NCBI GenBank assembly: GCA_022605955.1
Contig: JAKCOZ010000102.1
Coordinates: 992,001-1,056,000 of the forward strand
Source: Rallus limicola
Lineage: Eukaryota > Chordata > Aves > Gruiformes > Rallidae
Length of the DNA stretch: 64,000 nt
Reading direction: 5' to 3'
The translations under genes and the position numbers were made by a program. This document shows positions 1 to 14,000 of this stretch, one piece after another; the stretch's first letter is position 1, and every line of letters begins with the position of its first letter. The notes under the pieces were generated by a model, which did not search any database, had not been told where the DNA came from, and saw only the letters and a program-made list of their open reading frames with translations.

Positions 1-155
1 ACCGACAACAGCCGGAGCCGCGGCTGGCACCCACCCGAGCCCGCCCGCTGCCCCGGCGGGGCCGAGGGATCCGCACACCCCCCCAACCCCCTCCTCGCCC
101 GCCGGGGCTCGGCAGCCCCCCCCGCCCGTCCGCGGAGGCGCAGCACAGCCCGCAG
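1..155 (+). other. STARD8: candidate 5' untranslated exon of STARD8 (left-truncated)
   Basis: A consensus splice donor (gcag followed by gtaacg) ends a GC-rich block at position 155. A pyrimidine-rich acceptor precedes 19662, just upstream of the proposed STARD8 start codon. Joining the two gives a non-coding leader. Nothing but the splice signals and the CpG-island setting supports it, and other donors in the island are possible. Confidence 0.3.
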
Positions 156-700
156 GTAACGCCGCGACCCGCGGGGCCCCGGGACGCGTCCGCGGGGGTG
201 GGAGGAAGGGGAGAGGGAGGCGGATTTCGGAAGATAGCGCTCAGCACTCGGCTGGCTCCGGCTCCGGAGAGGGCTGCCCGCCGCAGGGACGTGCGGGCTC
301 GTCTGTCCTCCCGCACCGCGTCCGTGTGTCCGGGCAGACAGACAGACAGACGGAGCCGGGGCCGGTGAGAGGGGGCTCGCGGGCAGGAGGAGAAGCCCGG
401 AGCCTCTGGCTGTCCTGCCGTGCTGGAGCCCCGGCCGGGTCCCGGTGGCTGCGGGTGAGTCACAGCCGTGCGTGGGTGAGAGCCCGCTGCTGCCGGCGCG
501 GTCACTGAGCTCGGCAGACCCACCGCAGAGCCCAGCGAGGGGTGCGGGTGGGCTGGCTGCGGGTTCCGGGCTGCCCGGGGCTCCTCAGGGCTCCCCTCAC
601 CCCTCCTCTCGCCCGGGTCGCTGACGGGAAAGCAGAGATTTGCTGATCCGTGGAGCCGGTGAGTTGATGGAAAACCCGCCCTGACGTCAGGAGGGATCAG
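1..700 (+). promoter_or_regulatory. STARD8: CpG-island-like promoter region, probable distal STARD8 promoter
   Basis: The segment is extremely GC-rich with dense CpG dinucleotides, unlike the CpG-poorer sequence that follows. It holds a perfect palindromic cAMP-response element (TGACGTCA, 682-689) and a short GACA run at 336-351. The only gene on this strand downstream is STARD8, whose first coding exon lies about 19 kb away, so this is read as its upstream CpG-island promoter. That link is inference. The island may extend left of the window, and it could equally serve a divergent gene lying outside it. Confidence 0.5.
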
Positions 701-1971
701 GCCCGGGCGCTGTAGCGGGGGAAGGGGGGGGTGGGAGGGGGGCTGGACTCCCCGTTCCGGCTTTTGGTGCCGTGGGCCGGTGTTTCCAGTTGATCATCTC
801 ATCTGGAGACCGTTGTCGTTGGTGGGGATGGATGGGTTGGCCTGGCCCTGTGCTCCTGGCTCTGTCACGCTGTGAGCTAGCACTGACCTGCCCGAGAGGC
901 TGCCGGGGTGAGGGGCTGTTTCCCGGGGGCCGTTTGCTCCTGGTGCACGCGCACACCAGCCCGTGGTGCGTTCGGCTTTGCGGTTTGAGCTTCGGAACGG
1001 CGCCGAGGTGCCTCCCCGTGCAGCCCCGGGTGTCAGGGCGCCTCTCGTGATGCTGTTGGCAGCACCCTGCACCCTTGTGTGTGTGTGTGTGTGTACTCGG
1101 GTTCTTATCGATGAACGTGACGTTTTCTGTTTGCATTTGAACCGAAACACAGCGGAGAGGCAGTGGGTGCCCCTGGCCCCCCTCACCGTGAGCCATGCAG
1201 GGGGCACAGCTCGAGCTGAACCCCATCAGCCCCTCTCTGTTCTTGCAGGGAAAAGTGAGCTCCCACCTTTATTCCAAAAGCTTGTTGGTAGTTTCCTTAG
1301 GGAACGAAACATCGAGTCCTGGACCACAGCGGGTCTCAAACCGGGCTTCTGGGGGGGGGTCTGCATCCCCCCCGTGTGTGCTTTTCCTCTGAGGAATACT
1401 TTCACAGTAAACACCCAGCACAGTAAATCCAACCATGCTCTGTGCTCCTCCTGTGCATTGCCTGGAGCACCCAGACCTGAGTGGGTGCACAGGACGGGCT
1501 GCCACCAGTTTCCCCAGAGAACAGAGCCAGGTTCTGCCAGAGGGGACGTCATGCCTCCCCTTCCCACCTCCCCCCCCCACACCGTGGTTTTTACAGTAAG
1601 TGCAGAAAGATCTGACCGTTCTTAGAGCTAGGTCGAGTAGGGGAAGGAAGGTTGTCCTTTCCCTGAGGGCGCAGCAGAGGTTCTGGCATGATCACAGCTG
1701 AGGAAGGAGTCGGTGGGCACCGAGCCCCACAGGCACTCCCGGTGGCACTGAGCGCTGGGTGCTGTCCCCGCTGTGCCGCAGCCGGGGGCTGCCCTGGCTC
1801 CGCTCCCCTGGGAAAGCCGTGCATCATCGCTCGGCAGAGAGCAGAGCCAGGTCGCCTTCCTTAACCTGTTTGTTCGCTGAGTATTTGAGGAGTAGCAGGA
1901 GCCCAAACCATGGGTGCTGTTGGCATTGCCAGCCTGAGGGGGAGCTGGGGCATGTGTGGTGGCGGGGGTGT

Positions 1972-2025
1972 CCTCATGGAAGTCAGGTCCTCATGGAAGT
2001 CAGGTCCTCATGGAAGTCAGGTCCT
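1972..2025. repeat. 17-bp tandem triplicate
   Basis: Three exact consecutive copies of a 17-base unit beginning cctcatggaagtcaggt, followed by a partial fourth. It is a short tandem duplication in the presumed STARD8 intron. Confidence 0.85.
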
Positions 2026-5000
2026 CTTGTTTCCCAACTTTTCTTTGGCCACAGGCTCTTCCAGCCCCACTGGGCAGCGTGAAGGAGTCTGGCTGGCGTT
2101 AGTGCCTGAGGAAAGGCCATGCTGGAAAGTGCCCTGAGCCTCCTCGGGCTGGTGGCTCGGAGGAGCCGCTGGTTAAAGCTCTGTGTGAGCTCCTGCACCC
2201 TCCGCAGGGGACCGGCCGCACGCGGCTGCATTCCAGCAAGGCCGGGGGTCTCGCGCCCGGTTAATGATTGAGCTGCAATAACCCTTCCTGTGGGAGCCTT
2301 TCTGAAAGTCACCTCCGGATAATGATATGAACCTGCCCAGGCTGCCGGGCCGGGCACAGGGGTTTAAAGAGATGGGCTCCTCTCCTCCATTCCCAGCGAG
2401 GAGTTAGCTTCTGGGTGCGGGAAGTGATGGCTTGACGGTGGGCATCGTCTGCCGGCTTCCTGCTTAACGTGGTGTGCTGCTCACACAGCTCTGCAGAGAG
2501 GCTTGGCGGAGGTGCAGAGCCGTGCTGGGGGTGCTCATCCCTCCTCTGCCTGGTTCTCCCCCGGGGGTGACCCTGGGGGCCAACCCCAAGCCCCCGGATG
2601 CGGCTCCCGCTGAGTCCCGGGGTGTCCAGCCCCGTCTCTGGTTGCTGGGCTGTGACGGCCGTAGGCAGCCGTCTCGCCAGCCTGTTGCTCTTCCCTCCAT
2701 CGCCGAGTTAATAATTGGCAGGGCCCTGGTGCCACGTGGGCACGCTCACCCAGCACGGCCGCGGCGATTTTTGCTGAGCAGTGGAAGGATCCCTTATCAG
2801 CAAAGGGCACCCGTCGCCTGGTGCTGGTTAAGGCAGAGCAAACGTTAACGGCTGGCAGTGGGAACGGCATCGACGGGCACGGCAGCAGCTTGGGGAGCTT
2901 TCCCAGGGGTTCAGCTGGTTTGTACCTTGCTGCAGATGTGTGTTGCCCACTCGAGTCCCTCGTGCTGTCCCATGGCCGGCTGAGCTCAGCTATCCCCTTC
3001 TGTGGTTTCCCAGTGTCCGTGTGGCTGGTCCCACTGAGGGGTCCTGGTGTGTGTCATGTGTGAGGGCAGCTCGGAGCTACCAAAACCCCTGGCCTGCATG
3101 GCCACGCTGGGGTTTGGTGCCACACCTTGTGCCTGTGGGATGCATCCGTGCAGGATGGTTGCTGGGCCCAGTGGTGCTGTGGGGTTGGGAGCCCAGCCAG
3201 CCGAACACGCTCGCTGCTGCGATGGCAACGGCTGTGCTGTGTGCTGGGATGGCAGCGGGGCTTGGGGCCGGCAACGGGATGGGGCGAATGTCAACCGTGG
3301 CTCTGCTGACCTGTATAGGGTGAGAGCAGGAGTGGGGGTGGCAGCTGGAGGCAGACCCCCCAGAAGCAGAGTGGGGGGTCCCAGGGTGCCTGCTGGGGGG
3401 TGCGCAGTGTCACGGCCCAGGGTGCCGCAGGAAGGGGATGAGCTTTCAGCAGCTCTGATGTTTCTGTGCCCCCCCAGTCTGTGCAGTGTGAGGGGATCCC
3501 CAGGGTGATGTGGCACTCGGGATGGCTCTGGGCATGGCCAGTCATGGAGGGCACTGCAGTCCCGGGGTGAGCATCGTGGAGCCAGGGCTGTAAATATGTG
3601 GATGTGGAAGGATCCGTGGCTGAGCTGCAAGCCCCCCATGTGGCTGTGGCTATGCAGGGGTGAAGCTGAGGGGCTGGGGGTCTTTCTTCCCCCCTCTTCT
3701 CCCACCACCTTCCCGCCAGGGTCTCATGTCTGGGGGGAGGGGGGTGGCCGGCGGCTCAGCCCGGGTCTGGGGAGGAAGCGCCAGGAGGGAGGGTGTGAGA
3801 GAGGAGAGCACTTAGAGAAAAAAGGAATTAAAGAAAAAGGAATCAAAAAAGAAATGGGGCTGCTGGGGCTGTGGCTCTGCTGGGAGCGCTGGGCTTGGAG
3901 GCAGGGGGCCAGGCTGCGGAGGGAGGTGGGGGGGTCCTGGGGCTGCAGGCAGAGCTGAGCTGGGGGGCTGGCAGGGGGTGGCTGGGGGTCACTTCCCTCT
4001 GAAACTGGAAATGGCCACGGCAGTGGCCGGCAGCAGTGTCACGGGGCCACGACGCCCGGCAGTGACTCAGGGTGCACTTGACCTCGTTTCATCAGCGTGG
4101 TGGGGCAGGGACAGGGGCAGGGTGTCTGCACCCTTCCCATTCCTGGGGACATCCACCCGGGCAGCACGCCTGGCTCTGCCGCAGGGTTTGCTCTTCCCTA
4201 ACACCTTCCAGGTGGAATCTCCAGAGGCTCCGGGTGCCTGAGTGCTCGCTTGATGGCTGGATTCCCCACACAGCTTGTTTGGGCAGAGCCAGGGGAGCAG
4301 CGCTGCCCTCAGACCCTGCTTGGCCATGGCAGAAGCATCCCTCTCCCACAGAGCCCTCCCGATAGCTCGCACAGGCTGGGCTCCTGCCGGCATCGGGCTG
4401 GGTACCTGGCTGCTTGGGGCAGAGCATCACGTGCTGAGCAGAGAAACAGCCTCTCTGCTCCCGAGGCAGCGTGCTGTCCCGCCGAACCCCGGGCTCCTGC
4501 TCCGGGCGGACACTCTCTTCCCAGCCAAGTGGAAGCAGACCAGCTGCTTTCCTTTCCCACGCCCCGGCCCTGCTCACACCTCTGCAGCACGGCTTCCCAG
4601 CACCACTGCTGCTGTGCAGACTGGGAACACACCCCACCACCAGCAAGTATTTCTGGCATGGTGCAGGAGCAGCTGAGCTGTGTCAAACCCCTCTGTGCAT
4701 CTCAGACTCGCAGCCCTGGGTGTACGTTTTGCAAGGGGCACGTTTCGGGAGGCGATGCGCTGCAGTGACCAGGGAGCTGTGCTCTTGGCTTTGCTGCTGA
4801 CCCAGCTCCAGGAGAGGCTGTGCCTCGGCTTTCTGCTCTGGAGGAGGGCAGGGAGTCACCTTCTCTGTAGGTCTGGCTGGGAATGCGTGGGGGCACCACT
4901 GATCCCCCCCCACCGGGTTTTATTTGCTGGCCCTGGCCTGTTGCGGTTCCTCTCCGGTGCCCTCGGCAGTGCCCGTGTCACTGTGCCTGTGTGTTGGTTG

Positions 5001-8000
5001 GAGCCCCCTCTGGGATGCTGGGTGCTCTGCCTGCTGTGGCGCTGCCTGGGGTCCCAGGAGGGGCCGGCGAGGGTGAGCCCCTCTTCCCCCCTCCCACAGG
5101 GCTGCTTGCCTTGGCGCATCCTCAGCCAACAGCTGCCTCTGTCCAGGGTTTCCCACATCTCTCTTTGTTCCTTGCTTTTTCTGCAGGGACCTTGGTATGA
5201 AAACAGCTCCAGTTTGTGAAGCCCCCCACCACCGTGTTGCTGGGCTCCCTGGCCTGGCTGGGGCAGGTGCAGCACTGTGCCCACACGGGGTGGAGCTGCC
5301 GGGGATTTGGGGCTGGCATTGCCAGGGGGGGTCTGGGGCGTGACATTGCCTGGGATTTAGGGGGGGGGGGGGGCGTTGCTGGAGATCTGGGGGTGGCCCA
5401 GGAAGTGCTGCTTTGCCTTTCATTGCTGCAGGAGCCCATCCCTGCCCTCGTGCACTGCATTTCAGGCTGCAGTGGGGCCCAGCACAGCTCCTTAGGGACC
5501 TTGTGGGTGACCTGGGATGAACACATCCCATGGGATGGCCCTGGGAGAAGGGGTTGGATGGAGAGAGGGAGGTGCAGGCACAGCCCTCAGCGCGTAGGGG
5601 GATACAGGACCCCGAGGGGTGTGGACAGATGCTGAGTTTCCCCTCTTTGGGAGTGGAGCTGTGTTTGCCTGCAGCCCCAGGGGTCCGGGCTGGGGTCCTG
5701 CTGCACGGGGCTGGTGCTCTCCTTGTCAGACAGCTTTTAGGTTTTGGACCATTTTTGCTCAAGACCCGGTGATGATGCTGGGCATGGGGACCCCAGCAGG
5801 GACTCCTCTGGGCAGGCAGTGGGTGGCTGTTTGTGGCAGGAACCGACAGGGTTAAAGCTGCTTTGATTGAGGAGAAAAAAAGCAAAAAAAACCCATTTCC
5901 TTCATGTCCAGAGACAGTTTATTTTCTGGGCATTCTCGGGACTTGGGAGGGGCCTTTTCTTTAAGGCATTTCCTGTAAGCAACTTTATATTTGGACTGGG
6001 GAGGGTGGGGAGAGGAGGTGGGTGCTGGGGAGGGGTCTGGCGGCCCCAGCTGAGTGACCTCAGTGTTTGGCTCCTTGTCCTGAATTGTTGGAGGTGGGAG
6101 CGGTGTGGGGGGCCCGGCCAGCTGCTGGAGCAGGGTGAGGAGGGGGTCCCGTGTGTCCTGGCCCCTGGCAGCGCTGCTGCTCACGTGGGGCTGAGCTGTT
6201 GTGTGCTGGGGACTGGGACCCCAGTTTGCACGGATGGGTCTGGGCAAAGAGGGGGGTGGGAAGCAGCTGCTGGAGCAGCCAGCCCTAATGTACGTGAAAC
6301 TCAGAGTTTAAAAATAGGAACAAAATCCCGTTCCCCAGCTCTGCCTTGGCCACCCCCCTGCTCCCTGCTGGCTCTGCAGCCTGGTTTGGAGCTGGGGGCC
6401 AGCACTCGGCACAGCGGGGGGGCTGTGCGGAGCAGGTGGCTGAATGGGTGCTCGGTGTTCCTCTGCAAAATGGGATTCCTGGGGGGTGGGGTCATCTGCT
6501 CCGGGCTGTCCTCCTGGGTCCTGTGCCAGGCCGTATTGAGCCCTGCCATGCTGTGCCACACTGCACCGTGCTGTGCCATGCTGTGCTGCACTGTGCCACA
6601 CTGGCTGCCATGGCACGGCTGAACCATGGTCTGATCTGCCCCGCACGGGCTGGCCACTCCTCTGTGCCGTGTGGGGTGATGGGGCGCGAGGGCTTTTTAC
6701 CCCCTTGTCTGCAGAAGCCATCAGAGATGAGCCGTGTGCTCGGAAGATGCCAGGACGGGTGACCTGGCATCCCTGTCTGCCCTGTCCCACCATGCCTTCT
6801 GTTGCCCTGGGGGCGATGAAGATAAGTCCCACTGGACCCCAAATTCTGAGGCTTGTTGGTGGCCACCTCTGATTCTGTTCCCACCCCTGGGATGGAGGGA
6901 ATTCCATTAAAACCAAAGAAAAATCCAGCAGGCGAGCACAGGAATACGTAAGAAGGTCAAATCCGGTGTCTGTCGTGTGGAATTAACTCTTTTCCAGCTG
7001 ACACGTGGTGAGACCTTTCCTCCTGTGCGGGGTCTGGAGCCGGAGCCCCGCTGCCCCGGGCGAGAGGCAGCCAGCCAGGCTCTCCTCCACGGGGTTCAAG
7101 CAATCCTCCCATTGTTCCCCATGCCAAGTTTCTTCTCCCCCATTTTGTTGTCTTTTTATTACCGTGATTTCCTAACATCGGAAGAGGCGAGTTATGAAAC
7201 TGGAGTTATCCAAACACGTCTTGTTTGAAGATAGCGTTTCACCCCGCGGATGCGGCTTCCTGCTCTGTAAATGGTTTCCATTGTCTTGCCTTGGCTCCTG
7301 GCCCCGGCTCTGCCGCAGCCGCCGGTAGTGTCGCTCGGCTCTGGCAACCCGAGGAGCGATGGTCCCAGCCACAAGATGCTGCTGGCCATGAGGCAGCCTG
7401 GAAAGGCTGAACTGGGAATGTTGGTATTCCATAGGCACCCTCCAGAAATGTTGGGGGGCTCAGCAGAGGCTGCCTCTCTGCAGGAACTAGCATGGTGACG
7501 TGATGACTGATGTGCCCGCCGTGGGGCTGCTGCTGGGGCGCTGGCTCAGTCGGCTGCTGCTCCAGCAAGGGATGCTCAGGGTTTCGGTACACACCTGCTC
7601 TCCCAACTGGCCCAGTCTGCGGGGGGCTGTTGGTGCTCGAACACAGCCCACGCCGAGAGGCTCCAAAGGGGCCCCTGGCTGCCATTTGCCTGTGGGACCC
7701 CAGGGAGAGGGTGGGATTTAGCCCATGGGGCTGTGACCTGGTGCTGCTGTGGGGATGCAGAGGAGATACAGCACTGGTGTCGGCACTGCCCGTGCAGGCT
7801 TTGGTTGCACACCAGCATCGCTGTGCGCTGGGCCACGGACAGGGGTGGCTGCTGCTCTGACGTCCGGGCTGCAGGAGAGGAAGGAACCCAGGAGGGGAGG
7901 GTAAACAGAATGAGGTCGTGCTGGTCGGGGCGAGGAGGGTTATTCCCAGAACAAAAGACGCTCCATCATTTTCCAGCCTCATGGGCACTGCGGAGATGCA

Positions 8001-11000
8001 CCCTTGGGTGCCTGCTGGTGGGTACTGGTGGGGACACGTCTGTGCTGGGGCTGCTATGTGTTGGATGGAGAATGTGGCTGGGGCTCATGGTGGCAACCAC
8101 CGTGCTGCTTGCACTGGTGCGGGATGTGCCTGCTGAGCGCGGCACGGAAAGCACCCAAAGCACTGAGATTCAGTGAGTTCCGAGGCGTTTTGTTACCCTG
8201 GGACTGGGAGCTCTGGGGCCGTGGCTGCAGGAGAGCCATCGAGCTCTGGGGCCATGCCTCTTCACCCTTCCCAGTTTAATGTCCCTGGCTGTGGTCTGGT
8301 GTGGTGGTGAGCGTGCCGGTGGCCGAGGGGCCTCCTCAGGCCATGCAGTTTCTCCACGGGCCGTGCCGTGCTGCAGGGCCCCAGGAGCTGCTGTACCCGT
8401 GCCATTCCCCATCCTGTCCTCCCTGGCTGGACACCAGGAGCCGTCCCTGCAGCGGGATGCCTGGCCTGGGACTGGAGAAGAGTTTGGGAGAGGAAGGACA
8501 GTGCTGCCCCATCACCTGGGCATGCAGCTGCTGTCAGCTGTGACCTTGGGCTCAGGGTGTGGAAGGTGGCTGAGGCAGCAGGCTGCAGGCTGTGGGCAAT
8601 GGGCTGGGCTGTGGGAGAAGGCCGGTTGTTGGGGGGTTGCTGTCGCTGTGGGTAGGGCCTGTTGGAGAGGAGCTGGGTGTGCCCCGACCTCTTCCTCCAG
8701 CGCAGGAAGCTATGGCAGGGGTCACACTGTGCCTGCAGCGTGGGCACGGCCGTCCCCTGCTCTTGTCCTCCGCAGCTTCCCCACCTGCCTGAGCAGCAGG
8801 GATTTTTTCAGTTTCTTTTTCCTCATGATTCTCAGTGAACGGAGCGTGTTTGGGGGCTGCTCCACACGGGATGTCCCGCTGCAGATGTTTGCTCGCTCGG
8901 TTCTGCGGAATCGCTGCCGGAAGCAGCGCCAGGCACTTGGCAGAGCTCCGTGGTTTGACGTTCTTCCTTCCTGCCCCCTCCTCTGCCACATGCAAACCCC
9001 CAGCGAGCCCTTCGCTCCGCCATGCAGGCCCCGCCGCTGCCCCGCTCCCCTCCTCTGTCAGTGCTGCGCTTGGGGCCTCCAAGCACCTCTCCTTTTGAGG
9101 TGCTGGGCTGAGGACCCCCGGACTGTGTCCCGTGAGAGGAGCCCGTGTCTCCTGTCCCCCCTTGGCCGCAGCCAGTGGAGCAGGCAGAGGACAATGAGGT
9201 CGGAAATCTCAGTGATAAGGCTGGTTGACATTTAGTTTCCATAGACAGGAGGAAAATACGGTGAATCAGGAGCATCTGTCTTGTGCAGGGCCCCCCCCCC
9301 CCAGCTCAGGCTGGGATGGGGTCCTGCCTGGTGGGACTTGAAGCTCCTCCAGTCCCCATCTCTGTGCTGCAAAGGGACACGGAGATCTCTGGTGTCCCTG
9401 GGCTGGTGGAGCTGGCTGCCTTCCCCGCTGCTGTCCCTGGGGCTGTTACTTGCTCCGTGGCTACTTGGGTAGGGGCCAAGCCTGAGAACAGCTCTGGCAG
9501 TGTGGAGAGAGTGGGTGGCTGTAGCTCTGGGATTGGGGACTACTGAGGCACTCTTTCAGGCAGGCTCCTAAGCCTGTAGGGCTGTCCAGTGACGTGGTGG
9601 TGGCTGGGACAGGGCTTACTGTGTGTGGCAGGTGGAGGGGGAGCGATGGTGTGTGTCCTGGGAGCGCTGGCAGGACGGCACAGCGAGCCCTGTATGCCCA
9701 CACTGGGCAGCCCCAAGTCCTCCCCAGGTCTGGGGTGGACTGGGCTCAGGGGACTTCTGCAGGGGAGATGCATCCACACATCTCTCCAGGGTCACTCTGG
9801 AAAACAGAGCCAGGGAAATTGAGGACTGGCTCCTCCTGTCCTGCACAGTGCTGGGAGGCACCTTGTCACACCCTGCGGCTCCGCAGGCAGGTGGGAACGA
9901 AACGCTCTGTGAGCAGCCGGCAGGCGAGAGTGGTGAGCCCTGCACCGGTCACAGACCAGTGCCACCAGTACCTGCACACACGTGCAAGCCGGCGTGCTGG
10001 GCAGGGTGTTGGAGTGTGCCTGTCCCTGTGCACAGGGCTGGAGCTCACTCAGCCCAGCGTTGGGCAAGCAGCCGAGCACTGCAACCCTCATGGTTTTGGT
10101 CAAAGACAGGGTCTGGTCTGTCTGAGGCAGGGCTGGGCAGCTCAGAGCCGCACGGCAGGTGTATGGGGCCAGCCCTTCGGAGAGCAGAGGCTTTCACAGC
10201 CCTGTGGTTCAACGCTGGATTTCCCAACCCCTCCGAACTGAGGGCTTTGAGTCCCGTCAGAAAACACACCGGGATGAGTGGAAAATCAGCAACTCATCAG
10301 CACAGACATGGACGAGCTCTGGAAGGACGTGAGCTGATCGATTTACCACAGATGATGTTAGCTGGACATCCCAAGGTAGAAGTTTTCTGAGGTGTCCTCA
10401 GGAACGTCACCGCACACTGCTAAAGCTGACAGGAGATGAGGGCTTAGGAAGACAGTGTCATGTTCAGGTGTTGTGCTGAAGGGCGTGGAGATGGCTACCA
10501 GGGAGGGTTGCACCTGTGAAGTACTGGCATATGGTGCTGAAGCTGTCCAGGGGAGCTCTGACATGGGGAAGGGGATGCCTCCACCCTGCAAGAGGCAGTG
10601 AAAGGGCTCTAAGCCCTGCCCAGGCTGGTTTCCTGTGAGCCAAGGAGACCTGAGCGAGCCCCATGACAGCCTTTGCTTTGTCCCACAGGGCTGGAGCTGT
10701 GGCTCTTCTGAAACAGCACGAGAACAGGGCCTCAGCACCATGCCTGGGGGCATCAGTAGCACCAGGGCATTCACCAGCCCAGACCCCCACTGTAAGCCCA
10801 TCATCAGGAGGGGAATTCATCTCCTGTTGGCAGCAGACTCCTCACCACACAAGTGGGACTGTTGTCAGGGCAAGACACAGCCGGGCAAGAAAACCCCAGG
10901 CAGGTCTTGCCACGACAAATCTGTTACTTGCAGAGGGGCTTTCACGTGGAAGGGAAGCTGGGAAGGACGTGCCCGTTCCTGCAAGGGCCGCTGCGCTGCC

Positions 11001-14000
11001 AGGAACTGGCCACTGTTTCCTAACGCTGCAAATGGCCGGTGTGTTGAGCCAGGGCTTCCTGCTGCCTTCAGCGCCCTGAGCTTCTCCTTGGCCTGACCCG
11101 GGGAAGGGCTTCCTCTGCCCCGACCTCCCTGCCCGCAGCCACGGTGACGATGCCGATGTGTTTGGCGACACAGCTTCCCATGAGCCAGGATAGCTGTGTG
11201 AGGGGTGTGAGCTCCTGGGCCTGTGAACCCCTCGGAAGGCTGGGACAGGCCTTGGTTCATTAACAGCACTGAAGAAGAGTTGTTTTAACCCTCTCTGAGA
11301 AGAGTTTCGTATTGCTTGTGGCAGAGGTCTGGGCCTCAGGGCCATCCTTCCTCTATGGACTGGCAGATCCCCAGATCTTCCCTCTGCCAAAGGTGCCCAG
11401 GCTCCCGGGCTGTGTCCAGGAGGCTTTGCTTGCTTTAGCTCCCTGGGAGCGATGATGTTACACATGAAGGGCAGGTTTTAGGCCGTGCCTTGGTGTGGGC
11501 CGGGCTGGCTGACTGGGGTGGCAGTGCTGGTGGGTGGCAGACTGATGGGAGCCAGCCAGGTAAGCCAAATCTGCCATCCCCATGGTTCACCTTCCATCAG
11601 GATTCAGCGCCTCACTGTCAGGCCAACATATGTGTCTGTACCATAGCTTGGGGCCAGCATTCGCATCCTGTTCTGTGCTGTTCCCTGACATTCCCCACAT
11701 TCCTGGCAAGGAGGCTTCTGCAGTTTTTAAAAACGTCCCTTTGTCTCTTTGCAGAACTGTGACATCCTTTAACTCTGCTTCCCCAAAAGGCCGTTGGGCA
11801 GCTTTCTCTGGTGGCTCTGGGTGGCTTCAGAGGGAAAAGGAAGCCTTGAGCTTGGCTTCCAGACCAAATACCGCCTGCTTCCCATGGGGAGAGGGGAAAG
11901 GAGACAGGAAGGTCATGGATCTGGCTCAGGTCACCTCCATTATCCCCAGGTCTGTGCTGTCTGGTCCTGCTCTTGTCTTGAGGTTTCACGCTGAGCTCCG
12001 TGTTTCTGGGATGATTATGGGCTCGTTAGCTCTGCAACCCATTCTGCAGGGTCCTGGGCTTGGAGGAGAACTTTGGAGAAGGCAGAAGCCACCACAGTGG
12101 TCCTCAGACAGGTGTTGTGCTGCCAGTGCTGGCCTCTCCTGTCTCACCTCAGGATGTAAGGGAGCCAGCTGAGGGGTTTGCAGTGCTGTGTCCCTTGGGA
12201 TATCCGTTGTATCCCTGATGTTTCCCACTGGGAATAGGGAACAAGGCATGAAAGAAGGAACCTGCTGTTGAAGCCCATGGTCTGACCCAGTGGAGATGTT
12301 GGCTTGAATCAGTGGAGCTTGTTGGCTGCATCAGGATGCTACCAGTGAGCATGTCTGTTCTACTGGCACCCTGCAGCTGGCTTCGGAGAGACCAGGAGAA
12401 ACCGTCTGGAGAGGAGACACGGGAGCCAATGAGCCTGCCCACAGGTCCCTGTGCCAGCTCTTCTCCCCCTTCCCTCACTGTTCCATGCAGCTGCTTTGGG
12501 GCTGGGGGCTCTCTCCTCCCTTCTCCCCCAGCTACATATGTCAGCCGGCTGGAGACCCAGGGGCAGCTGCTCTTTGCTGCAGCTGGGAATTGCGGGCTGG
12601 TTTCCTCCCGTGGCGCCGGGACAGGGTTAACGACAGGAAGGTCCGGCCAGGGGTGGTGGTGGAAGAGGCTTTTCCTGAGGAGAGCTGCACCAGGTCCCCT
12701 TGTCGAGGGGGAGGGCGTTGCAGCGGGCAGGATGTGCATGTGGCGCCCATGGGCACGTCCTACACACCCACTGGGCTGTGTCCTGTGGGGAGCTGAACTC
12801 AGCCATCACCCCCCCTCATTCCCCAAGGAGCCCCCGCATCCTCAGTGAGTCTCTGCATCCCGCCCCTCTGCCCCCCTCTCGCATCAGGGGCTTCATTCGC
12901 CTGCTCTGCTGGAGCAGCTTGGTGGGACCCTGGAGCAGCGTGTGCTGTGAGCAGGATGGGGCAGCAGCCCTGCACCCCTGGTAAAGCTTGCTGAAGGGCA
13001 GCAGCTCGGCTGTCTCCAGGGCCCCGCACTGCCCTGCGTGCCTGGGACGTGAGATCACGTTGGGAAGGAGCTTTTGACTCCTCCCGTGTTGGTGGGAATT
13101 CAGCATGTGGCCGCTGGTGACCGGGGTGGCCCTGGAGCCGCCTCCCCATCCGCAAGGCAATGTCTGTCGTCAGCTGGATCCCTTCCTGGCGTGGGCCTGG
13201 GCTCACCCTGCGCCTCACTGAGGTTTGCTCACAGGCCTGTTTCCAGCCAGCTCCTCACAACTGTGCCCTGCTGTGTGTTGGACCAGGGGTCCCTTGACAG
13301 GTCCTGCTCAACCAAGGGGCTCCAGCAGCTTGTCCTGTGAAGTACCTATCCCAAAAGCGCTGACTCGGGGCTGTGCGGGTGCAGGCAGTGTGCTTTTCCT
13401 TAAGGAGACTAAACCCACATCACATGGAGCTTCTCCCTCTGACCATGCCCATCTCACACTTGAGGAGGTTGGGAGCATCCTGCCCATGTAGAGTGGGGAG
13501 AAATCCTGGAGCAGGGTGAAGCACAGACCAGCAACCTGTAGAAAATTCGGAAATCTTGGACAGCAGGTGTGCTTCTCTCATCCTTTTCCAAAGCTTTCAG
13601 TCCCCTTTGGTATCCCAAGGGACTGGGAAATTGATGATTTTATGAAATGTATGACATTTTTGTTGGCTTTTCCCAGCGTTCCCATGTCCCACACACGCAC
13701 AAGGCAGCGGTCACACACCATTTGCACACACACTCCTGCGGTTTGCAAACAGCCGACCAGGAGAAGCTGCTCAGCATCTGCGGGGTGGGAAGGGGGGTCT
13801 TGGTGGTCCTCATCGCTCTCCTCCCTCATGGCTTGCTGCAGGGCAGTGCTGTGGACTCCCAGTCAGTCCCTCTTCCTGAGCTGGTGCCAGTGAAACGCAT
13901 CCCTGGGGGAAGTTTGACACTTGAGCATCTCAGTACATCGCTTTTCCAGTTGCAGTTACAAGCTGCATCCCGGCTGGAAGGGGCATCCCGTGCCCCAGTG

